DNA of 13,326 bases, taken from contig DVJH01000167.1 in the NCBI GenBank assembly GCA_018710795.1, forward strand, positions 1 to 13,326. Reading direction: 5' to 3'. Below, one piece after another: positions 6,737-13,248 of this stretch. How positions within the stretch are numbered: position 1 is the stretch's first letter; each line of letters begins with the position of its first letter. The notes beneath the pieces were generated by a model. It ran no database searches, had not been told where the DNA came from, and saw only the letters and a program-made list of their open reading frames with translations. The DNA comes from Candidatus Galligastranaerophilus gallistercoris (GTDB taxonomy: Bacteria > Cyanobacteriota > Vampirovibrionia > Gastranaerophilales > Gastranaerophilaceae). Both the position numbers and the translations under genes were made by a program.

Positions 6737-7906
6737 CTATATTGCAATTTGTATTTTCGGCTTTTTGTTTTTGACGGTTATTATAAACGTCAAAACGATT
6801 GAAACGGCAAGTCCGAAAATTATGTTAATAACCGTTGAAATTAAACATATCCAAAAAATTATTTTTGAATTTATATTTTTCATTTTTTGTGAATGAAGAT
6901 TGTATTTTATTGTTTCATACAGCTTGATAAAAAGTATTGCACTTACGGCGCAAACGGGAATTAAGCCTATTGTATTTTTAAAAAATATCGAGCAGATTAA
7001 AAGAATAAATACGATAATAAACTCCGATATCTTATTTTTCGATTTATTTTGAACAGCTTCTTTTGAAGACGCATACGAAACTACCCCCGCAATCGTTCCC
7101 GTCATTGCACCCAGCGTGTTTGATATTCCTTCAATAAGAAGCACCGGTTTTTTCATTTTGTTTCTTATTCCGAGCGCCTTTAAATTTGACAGTGTCTGAA
7201 CAACCATAACGGTTGAAACAAGAAGCCCGAATAAAATAACGTATACCGTTTTTCCGAAATCACCTTTTGCAACGGGTGTAAAAAATTCAATTCTGTCCGT
7301 TGATAAAATTAAATTCATATTGAAAAGAAGATTGATTATTGAAGGAATTATAACCGAGATTATGCTTTTCGGGATAAATTTCATATTTGTTTTTGTGAGA
7401 TAGTGATAAACAACAAATACCGTTATTGAGCAAATAAGTGCATTTTCATTGACGTATGAAAAAGGGTTGTATTTTGAAATCACCATTAAAGGAAAGGTTG
7501 CATAGGTGCTCTGTCCCATAATTAAAGGGAAACAGAGAATTAAAATGCAAATTAAACACCCCGTCATAAAACCGCTTGAAATTGATTTAGGTATTGATAA
7601 AATCGTTTTTTTCGGAATAAAACATCCGATAACACCCGTTATAATGCCCGCAATAAATAATACCGCCCAGAGATGCTCAAGATTTCCTTTAAATATAACG
7701 ACAATTGAGGATAATACGGCGCATAAAACGGCGGTTGCGGAATATATTAAAGTTTTTTTATTTCGGGTAAATAAATTTGCCGCCGATATTATCAAAGCCC
7801 CGAAAACCGTAGCATAAGCACCTGTTCCCATTATTATGCCGAGCGCCATAATATAGGGCAGATTATCCAAAACTCCTTTTAAGCTCCCTTTAATGTCATT
7901 AAACAT
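6737..7906 (-). CDS. SulP-like (SLC26-type) permease lacking a STAS domain
   Basis: A predicted inner-membrane transporter of 389 residues with about 11-12 hydrophobic helices. Several stretches recall the SulP anion-permease fold: an N-terminal charged segment leading into LPYIMALGIIMGTGAYATVFG-like sequence (16-36), IPKSISSGFMTGC (105-117) and LLIEGISNTLGAMTGTIAG (256-274), where SulP proteins carry their Gly-rich EL..G..N..sG..GG region. The chain ends after the last helix with a basic tail and has no cytoplasmic STAS domain. The substrate cannot be told; sulfate, bicarbonate or dicarboxylate are family possibilities, and the related NCS2 nucleobase carriers are an alternative. The frame is open to an ATG at 7948, but AGG at 7916-7914 lies 7 bases before ATG 7906 and the 7948 start falls inside a candidate -10 box, so 7906 is preferred. 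It is the first gene of an operon with wecB. Confidence 0.7.
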   Translation of the reverse strand: MFNDIKGSLKGVLDNLPYIMALGIIMGTGAYATVFGALIISAANLFTRNKKTLIYSATAVLCAVLSSIVVIFKGNLEHLWAVLFIAGIITGVIGCFIPKKTILSIPKSISSGFMTGCLICILILCFPLIMGQSTYATFPLMVISKYNPFSYVNENALICSITVFVVYHYLTKTNMKFIPKSIISVIIPSIINLLFNMNLILSTDRIEFFTPVAKGDFGKTVYVILFGLLVSTVMVVQTLSNLKALGIRNKMKKPVLLIEGISNTLGAMTGTIAGVVSYASSKEAVQNKSKNKISEFIIVFILLICSIFFKNTIGLIPVCAVSAILFIKLYETIKYNLHSQKMKNINSKIIFWICLISTVINIIFGLAVSIVLTFIITVKNKKPKIQIAI

Positions 7907-7914
7907 ATACCAAC

Positions 7915-7944
7915 CTGACACAAAAAATTTTTTCATATTATAAT
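7915..7944 (+). promoter_or_regulatory. promoter of the ilvB operon
   Basis: CTGACA (7915-7920) and a perfect TATAAT (7939-7944) are separated by 18 bases. Transcription would begin near 7951, so the leader before ATG 7982 is only about 30 bases. That is too short for a T-box, leader-peptide attenuator or riboswitch. GGAG at 7965-7968 lies 13 bases before the ATG, rather far. Confidence 0.65.
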
Positions 7945-7947
7945 GCA

Positions 7948-7976
7948 ATTATAGCAAAAATGTTGGAGTATTTTAA
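7948..7976 (-). promoter_or_regulatory. candidate promoter of the SulP-like permease and wecB
   Basis: On the minus strand TTAAAA (7976-7971) and a perfect TATAAT (7953-7948) are separated by 17 bases. A second minus-strand TATAAT occurs at 7942-7937. The -10 box is only 3 bases from the -10 box of the divergent ilvB promoter, so the two would compete for polymerase. The weak -35 element makes this less certain than the plus-strand promoter. Confidence 0.45.
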
Positions 7977-7981
7977 AAAAG

Positions 7982-9688
7982 ATGACAAACGAATTATATA
8001 CGGGCGCCGAGATACTTTTAAAATCGCTGGTTGAAGAAGGGGTAAAAGAAATTTTCGGATACCCGGGCGGTGTTATTTTAACCATTTATGAAGCCTTATA
8101 TAATCAAACGGATATTAAACATTATCTTGTAAGACATGAGCAGGCTGCCGTACATGCGGCGGAAGGTTATGCAAGAGTTACGGGTAAATGCGGCGTTGCT
8201 CTCGTAACATCGGGCCCGGGCGCCACAAACACGGTAACGGGCATTGCAAACGCTTATTATGACGGCTACCCTATTGTTGTCTTTACGGGTCAGGTAGGAT
8301 TAAATCAGATAGGAAACGACGCTTTTCAGGAAGCCGATATGGTAGGTATCACCCGCTCCTGCTGCAAGCACAATTATCTTGTAAAAGATGTTAAAGATCT
8401 TCAAAGAATAATAAAAGAAGCGTTTCATATTGCAACCACGGGAAAACCGGGGCCCGTTGTGGTTGACCTTCCTAAAGATATTTTGACTCAAAAAACGGCT
8501 TTTAATTACCCCAAAACCGTTAAACTTGCAGGGTATAACCCGAATTATAAAGGGCATCCGATTCAAATCGGCCGTGCATTAAAAATGCTCTCGGAAGCGC
8601 ACAGACCGGTTATAATATCCGGAGGCGGCGTTTTAACTTCGGGCGGATACAGGGAGCTTGAAAAAATCGCAAACCTGCTTAAAACTCCCGTTGCGCACAC
8701 CTTAATGGGAACGGGCACATTCCCTTCAACAAACGAATTGGATCTTGGAATGCTCGGTATGCACGGTAACTTCTGGGCAAATTATGCGGTATCTCATGCG
8801 GATGTTATTTTTGCACTCGGCACAAGATTTAATGACAGAATAACGGGCTGTCTTCAAAGGTTTGCAAGGGATGCTCATGTTATCCATGTTGATATTGACC
8901 CCTGTTCCATTTCAAAAAATGTTAAGGCCGATATCCCTATTGTGGGCGACGTTAAAAATGTTCTTGTTGAAATGATAAGCCAGTTTGAAAAATCAAACCC
9001 TAATATTTATCCTGAAGATAAACAAAAATGGCTTGAGCAGATAAACGAATGGAAACAAAAAAGAGCGGTTCCCGTATCGGGGTGCAAAAAATTATCGGCA
9101 CTTACGGTTATAAAAACACTGTATGAAGCAACAAAAGATTTAAACCCGATTGTATGCACCGAAGTCGGGCAGCACCAGATGTGGACGGCGCAATTATTCA
9201 AATTTAACGAACCGAGGAAATTTATAACATCGGGCGGCTTGGGGACAATGGGCTTTGGTTTTCCCGCCGCAATGGGTGCATGTGCCGCAAAACCCGACAG
9301 TGTTGTTTTAAATATAGCGGGCGACGGCTCAATCCAGATGAATATTCAAGAGCTTGCAACCTGCGTTGATTACGGGTTTAAGGTTATAAACTGCATAATC
9401 GATAACGGATATTTGGGAATGGTGCGCCAATGGCAGGAAAAACTCTACCATAAACACTATTCGCAAACAAAAATCTCTCATCCGGATTTTGTTAAATTGG
9501 CGGAAGCCTACGGGGCCTTGGGGCTAAGAGTCGAACATGAAGATGAAATACTTCCTGCGATTAAAAAGGCGCTTGAAGCAAAGGTTCCCGTTATGATTGA
9601 TTTCGTAACCGAAGAATGCGAGATGGTTTACCCGTGGGTATTGGCGGGTGAGCCGTTGACCAAAGTATTATTGTCTAATGATTGTTAA
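7982..9688 (+). CDS. ilvB: acetolactate synthase large (catalytic) subunit
   Basis: Thiamine-diphosphate enzyme that condenses two pyruvates to acetolactate, or pyruvate with 2-ketobutyrate, in valine, leucine and isoleucine synthesis. It has 568 residues, normal for the family. The catalytic Glu53 lies in RHEQAAVHAAEGYAR. The FAD/TPP region includes TSGPGATNTVTGIANAY at 76-92. The TPP/Mg motif begins GDGS at 447-450 and ends with the ligand Asn475. QWQ with the conserved Trp484 follows. At two positions known from plant herbicide studies the residues differ from the common ones: Val31 where Ala122 stands in Arabidopsis, and Gly106 where Pro197 stands; the Trp574 equivalent (Trp484) is conserved. 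It is first in the ilvB-ilvN-purM-purND run, and ilvN follows after 24 bases. Partnership with a regulatory subunit distinguishes it from catabolic AlsS. Confidence 0.96.
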   Translation: MTNELYTGAEILLKSLVEEGVKEIFGYPGGVILTIYEALYNQTDIKHYLVRHEQAAVHAAEGYARVTGKCGVALVTSGPGATNTVTGIANAYYDGYPIVVFTGQVGLNQIGNDAFQEADMVGITRSCCKHNYLVKDVKDLQRIIKEAFHIATTGKPGPVVVDLPKDILTQKTAFNYPKTVKLAGYNPNYKGHPIQIGRALKMLSEAHRPVIISGGGVLTSGGYRELEKIANLLKTPVAHTLMGTGTFPSTNELDLGMLGMHGNFWANYAVSHADVIFALGTRFNDRITGCLQRFARDAHVIHVDIDPCSISKNVKADIPIVGDVKNVLVEMISQFEKSNPNIYPEDKQKWLEQINEWKQKRAVPVSGCKKLSALTVIKTLYEATKDLNPIVCTEVGQHQMWTAQLFKFNEPRKFITSGGLGTMGFGFPAAMGACAAKPDSVVLNIAGDGSIQMNIQELATCVDYGFKVINCIIDNGYLGMVRQWQEKLYHKHYSQTKISHPDFVKLAEAYGALGLRVEHEDEILPAIKKALEAKVPVMIDFVTEECEMVYPWVLAGEPLTKVLLSNDC

Positions 9689-9712
9689 TTTTGTACAGGG
9701 AAAGAATAAAAA

Positions 9713-10219
9713 ATGGAAAATTTTCATACAATTTCTATATTGGTAACAAATGAATCGGGCGTACTTTCAAGAATAGTCGACCTTTTTTCGGGGCGCGGCT
9801 ATAACATTGAAAGTTTAACCGTAGCGCCTACGATAGATAAACTGTATTCAAGAGTAACAATCGTAACCGGAGGCGATGCTGCCGCAATCGAGCAGATAAA
9901 TAAGCAGTTAAACAGGCTTGTGCCCGTTATAAAAGTTGCGGATCTTAACATTAAAGAAGCGCTTGAAAGAGAAATTGCGCTCATTAAAATTCAGGTTAAA
10001 GATGAAGAAAAAGGCGACATTTTAAGAATAGCCGAAGCAACAAATGCAAAAATAATCGATATTACGGACAAAACATATATCTTGCAGGCGGTGGGCGACG
10101 AAAAGCAAATTCAGGCACTGGTTGAGCTTGTAAGACCATACAGTGTTAAAGAGTTTGTAAGAAGCGGAAAAGTTGCAATTTCAAGAAATAACCAGTTTAC
10201 AAACCTGAAAAATCTATAA
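9713..10219 (+). CDS. ilvN: acetolactate synthase small (regulatory) subunit
   Basis: Regulatory partner of IlvB that raises its activity and carries feedback inhibition by valine. Its 168 residues are typical. An N-terminal ACT domain (about 4-77) is visible with ESGVLSRIVDLFSGRGYNIE at 14-33, and a C-terminal domain (about 82-160) follows. Gly16, Ser19 and Asn31 correspond to E. coli IlvH Gly14, Ser17 and Asn29 at the valine site, so valine control is expected to be intact (inference). GGGAAAG precedes the ATG. It sits between ilvB (24-base gap) and purM (17-base gap), so all three are probably on one transcript. The symbol could equally be ilvH. Confidence 0.95.
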   Translation: MENFHTISILVTNESGVLSRIVDLFSGRGYNIESLTVAPTIDKLYSRVTIVTGGDAAAIEQINKQLNRLVPVIKVADLNIKEALEREIALIKIQVKDEEKGDILRIAEATNAKIIDITDKTYILQAVGDEKQIQALVELVRPYSVKEFVRSGKVAISRNNQFTNLKNL

Positions 10220-10236
10220 TTTTAAGGCAAAAACTT

Positions 10237-11208
10237 ATGCTTACATATAAAACCGCAGGGGTTGATTTAGAAAATTCAAATAAACTCACATCCCTGATTT
10301 TAAATAATGCAATTGAAAATGACGGCTTTGCGGGGGTTTTTGAGCATCCTTTGTTTAAAGATTATTGTCTTGTAAGTTCAACCGACGGTATCGGAACAAA
10401 AATCGAACCTTTATTTAAAAGAAAAATGTATAAACAGGCCGCCGTTGATTTAATTGCCATGAATTTTAACGATATTGCGGCACTCGGCGCAAAGCCCTTA
10501 TTTTTTCTTGATTATATTGCCGTAAATAAACTTGACCCCGATATTATTTCAAAATTTATAATATGTCTTAAAGATGAGCTTCAAAAATATGATTGTTCCC
10601 TTCTTGGCGGTGAAACGTCCGAATTAAACAATCTCTTATATGAAAATTCGATTGATATATCGGGTTTTATTGTCGGGCTTATAAAAAAAGAAAATATTTT
10701 AAAAAAAGAAAATATAAAAGAAAACGATGTTTTAATTGCGCTCAAATCATCCGGAGTTCATTCAAACGGCTTTTCTTTATTAAGAGAGCTTGATAAAAAA
10801 GGATTAATTAATATTGATGATTATCTTGAACCTACAAGAATTTATATAAAAGAAGTTTCAACTCTGGCGGAAGAAAAAAAGATAATTTCGGCCGCAAATA
10901 TCACGGGCGGAGGCATTATAGACAATTTAAAAAGAATTATCCCGAAAGACCTTTTTGTCTCCATAGATGAAAATAAAATAAAAAAAGATGAAAATTTTAT
11001 CCGCCTTGAAAATATTCTTGGCAAACCCGAATGCTATAGGACATTTAATATGGGGATAGGCTTTATACTGGTATGTAATAAAGATGATGTTGATTACGTT
11101 TTAGATAAAACAAAAAAATTCGATTCTTATATCTTGGGAAAAATAGTTAAAAATAATGGATACAAAGAAACTGTTGATATTTGCTTCGGGCAAGGGAACA
11201 AACTTTGA
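10237..11208 (+). CDS. purM: phosphoribosylformylglycinamidine cyclo-ligase (AIR synthetase)
   Basis: Purine step 5: ATP-driven ring closure of FGAM to AIR. Its 323 residues are slightly short compared with about 345 in E. coli. Family motifs in order are YKTAGVDLE at 4-12, STDGIGTK at about 49-56, FNDIAALGAKPLFFLDYIA, LLGGETSEL, SSGVHSNGFSLLRE, NITGGGIIDNLKR and FNMGIGF. AAGG at 10224-10227 stands 9 bases before the ATG. The usual C-terminus of PurM would end near GYKETVDI; here about eight more residues (CFGQGNKL) run on, so the 3' end overlaps the next gene by 53 bases in another frame. A run of Lys/Glu/Asn residues at about 150-162 is encoded by an 18-base tandem repeat. The gene is clearly more A-rich and its product more Lys-rich than ilvBN just upstream. 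Confidence 0.95.
   Translation: MLTYKTAGVDLENSNKLTSLILNNAIENDGFAGVFEHPLFKDYCLVSSTDGIGTKIEPLFKRKMYKQAAVDLIAMNFNDIAALGAKPLFFLDYIAVNKLDPDIISKFIICLKDELQKYDCSLLGGETSELNNLLYENSIDISGFIVGLIKKENILKKENIKENDVLIALKSSGVHSNGFSLLRELDKKGLINIDDYLEPTRIYIKEVSTLAEEKKIISAANITGGGIIDNLKRIIPKDLFVSIDENKIKKDENFIRLENILGKPECYRTFNMGIGFILVCNKDDVDYVLDKTKKFDSYILGKIVKNNGYKETVDICFGQGNKL
10683..10715 (+). repeat. 18-base-period direct repeat inside purM
   Basis: A 15-base unit, A7 then GAAAATAT, occurs at 10683-10697 and again at 10701-10715. The period is 18 bases, so the reading frame is kept and the protein shows a KKENI-L-KKENI repeat. The two A7 tracts are candidate sites for slippage. Confidence 0.85.
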
Positions 11209-12892
11209 AGCGATAGTTAAATATTTTAAAAATTCCGATATTATAATTGAACTTTTATCGGATAAAAAAGACGCACCCGTTTTGCAGAAGGCAAAAAAAT
11301 ATAATATTAAATCGTATTTTGTTGAATTTAAAAATATTGAAGAATTTTTAAAAAATAAAAATTATGACCTTTATATTTTAGCGGGATTTATGAGAATTTT
11401 GCCCGAAGAAGTTATGAATAAAGGTAAATTCCTAAACATACATCCGTCTTTACTGCCTGAATATAAAGGCAAAAACGCTATTTTAAATACATATAAAAAT
11501 AATGATAAAGCGGGAATTTCGATTCATTATGTAACCCGTGATGTCGATTCGGGCGGAATTATATTTCAAAAGGAAATCGAAAATTATAAAACTTTAGATG
11601 AACTTGAAGAAAAAATTCATAAACTTGAACATAAATTCTACCCTGAAATTATAGAAAACGAGCTTATCAAAAAAAACGTTCTAATCATAGGTTCGGGCGC
11701 AAGAGAACATATACTGGCAGAAAAAATAAAAGAATCAAAATTTTTAAATAAATTATATCTTGCAAATCCAAACGACGGTTTTAAAAATTTGGGGGAAGTT
11801 ATTGAATATAAAAATTATGAAGAACTTTCTTATAAGGCAAAATTTTTCGGCATTGACTATCTTGTTGCGGGTGCTGAAAATCCGATGGCGGATGGGATTG
11901 TTGATTTATTTTTATCAAAAGGGATAAAATCTTTCGGGTGTGATAAAGAATTTTCAAAACTTGAATCAAAAAAAAGTTATGCCAAAAAATTAATGCAAAA
12001 ATTTGATATTAAAACCGCTCCGTATGTCGTTATTCAACAAATTGAAGAAATCGATTCCGCCCTTAAAAATTTTCAATTCCCCCCTGTTATTAAAGCAGAC
12101 GGGCTTTGTTTCGGAAAAGGCGTATATATACCTGAAAGTTTTTCTGATGCAAAAAAAATTATAATTGAATTTTTAAAAGGTAAATTCAAGGACGCTTCAA
12201 AAAAAGTTATTTTAGAACAAAGACTTTACGGGAATGAATTCTCTCTTTTTTCTTTATATGACGGAAAAAAGCTTTTAAATTTCCCTTTAGCAAAAGACTA
12301 TAAAAAAGAAAATTCGGGCGATTTAGGCAAAAACACGGGCGGTATGGGTTCAATTGCCCACTATAAATGTAATTTTAATTTGGATGAATATAATAATAAA
12401 CTTTTAAAATTGCTCGCCTCAATTAAAGGATATTATAGAGGCGTTATTTATTCGGGGATGATTGAAACAAATGACGGTGTTTATGTTCTTGAATATAACG
12501 TACGCTTTGGAGACCCCGAGATACAATCTCTTTTGCAGCTTATAGAAACCGATTTTATTGAAATAATTGATAAAACGATTAATTCTAAACTTGATAAATT
12601 AAATTTAAAAACGGAAGATAATTTTGCCTCTACCGTTGTAATGGCAGCAAAAGGCTATCCCGATAATCCGAAAAAAGGCGGCGAGATAAAAAACATTGAA
12701 AACGTAATTAAAAAATATAAAGTTAAAATTTATTATTCCGGCGTCAAAATTAAAGATGATAAAACCTTTGCTTCGGGCGGAAGAATTCTATCCGTTACCA
12801 AAAAAGGCAAAAACGCAATTTCCGATATATATAAAGCGATAGGCGAAATTGAATTTAAAGACAAAAAATTCAGGGATGATATCGGAAGTTAA
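11156..12892 (+). CDS. purN-purD: PurN-PurD fusion: GAR formyltransferase plus GAR synthetase
   Basis: One 578-codon frame joins two purine enzymes. Residues 1-171 are phosphoribosylglycinamide formyltransferase (step 3, 10-formyl-THF dependent), with ASGKGTNFEAI at 10-20, AGFMRILP, the catalytic Asn94 and His96 in LNIHPSLLPEYKG, and Asp131 in RDVDSGG (E. coli Asn106, His108 and Asp144). Residues 172-578 are phosphoribosylamine-glycine ligase (step 2), with NVLIIGSGAREH at 174-185, the ATP-grasp IKADGLCFGKGVY at 312-324, NTGGMGS at 393-399 and EYNVRFGDPEIQS at 446-458. The PurN part is short (about 171 against about 212 in E. coli) and the junction has almost no linker. I see no internal stop or frameshift. 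The ATG at 11156 is the only start that keeps the first beta strand, and a TAG at 11144 closes the frame just upstream; this puts the start 53 bases inside purM, suggesting translational coupling. A- and Lys-rich like purM. Confidence 0.93.
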   Translation: MDTKKLLIFASGKGTNFEAIVKYFKNSDIIIELLSDKKDAPVLQKAKKYNIKSYFVEFKNIEEFLKNKNYDLYILAGFMRILPEEVMNKGKFLNIHPSLLPEYKGKNAILNTYKNNDKAGISIHYVTRDVDSGGIIFQKEIENYKTLDELEEKIHKLEHKFYPEIIENELIKKNVLIIGSGAREHILAEKIKESKFLNKLYLANPNDGFKNLGEVIEYKNYEELSYKAKFFGIDYLVAGAENPMADGIVDLFLSKGIKSFGCDKEFSKLESKKSYAKKLMQKFDIKTAPYVVIQQIEEIDSALKNFQFPPVIKADGLCFGKGVYIPESFSDAKKIIIEFLKGKFKDASKKVILEQRLYGNEFSLFSLYDGKKLLNFPLAKDYKKENSGDLGKNTGGMGSIAHYKCNFNLDEYNNKLLKLLASIKGYYRGVIYSGMIETNDGVYVLEYNVRFGDPEIQSLLQLIETDFIEIIDKTINSKLDKLNLKTEDNFASTVVMAAKGYPDNPKKGGEIKNIENVIKKYKVKIYYSGVKIKDDKTFASGGRILSVTKKGKNAISDIYKAIGEIEFKDKKFRDDIGS

Positions 12893-13203
12893 TTATTAAT
12901 GGAATTTTCATCCTGTTTTATAAAATCGCACATAACTTCAAGCCTTTTATCTTCCATAGCGTCGATTAATTCCTGAATATCTTTGATTTTATTTAATTTA
13001 AACCCTGCTTCCGCAAGAACGACACAGTCGTTACATAGTCTGTATTTTCCGTATTGAATGCTTCCCGCCATGCATTTATATTCTCCGCAGGCGCTGCAAT
13101 CAAAATATTCATCGACAATATCGGGGTTTTCCTCAATATCGTCATTATACATAACTTTTGCAACTTCCTGCATTTCTTTGATTATTTCTTGAGCGTCTTT
13201 CAT
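12889..13203 (-). CDS. small cysteine-rich, probably zinc-binding protein
   Basis: A 104-residue acidic protein I do not recognise. Its N-terminal 30 residues are a charged helix (KDAQEIIKEMQEVAKVMYND). Cysteines at 36, 39, 44, 57 and 60 form a CxxC...C...CxxC pattern (CSAC, CMAG, CNDC) like a zinc ribbon or small treble-clef knuckle. A second charged helix (about 68-98) contains one more Cys. No signal peptide or membrane segment is visible, so it is probably cytoplasmic. Its TAA stop and the TAA of the convergent purN-purD are formed by the same TTAA (12889-12892). Only a weak ribosome site precedes ATG 13203. It starts 45 bases after the end of the partial TPR-like gene on the same strand, so it may be co-transcribed with it. 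The cysteine pattern and charged helices favour a real gene over its opposite-strand frame. Confidence 0.72.
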   Translation of the reverse strand: MKDAQEIIKEMQEVAKVMYNDDIEENPDIVDEYFDCSACGEYKCMAGSIQYGKYRLCNDCVVLAEAGFKLNKIKDIQELIDAMEDKRLEVMCDFIKQDENSINN

Positions 13204-13248
13204 AAGAAAAATCTTAGCATAAAAAATCGCACAAGATATAATTTGAAA

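Noticed and set aside
7907..7948. Extended N-terminus of the SulP-like permease from ATG 7948
   Set aside because: That ATG overlaps a candidate -10 box, and ATG 7906 has a better placed AGG.
7951..7981. T-box, attenuator or riboswitch before ilvB
   Set aside because: The predicted leader is about 30 bases, too short for any of these.
11135..11208. Programmed frameshift fusing PurM to PurN-PurD into one three-enzyme protein
   Set aside because: The second frame is +1 relative to purM, which a common -1 slippery site would not reach, and purN-purD has its own ATG, so separate translation is simpler.
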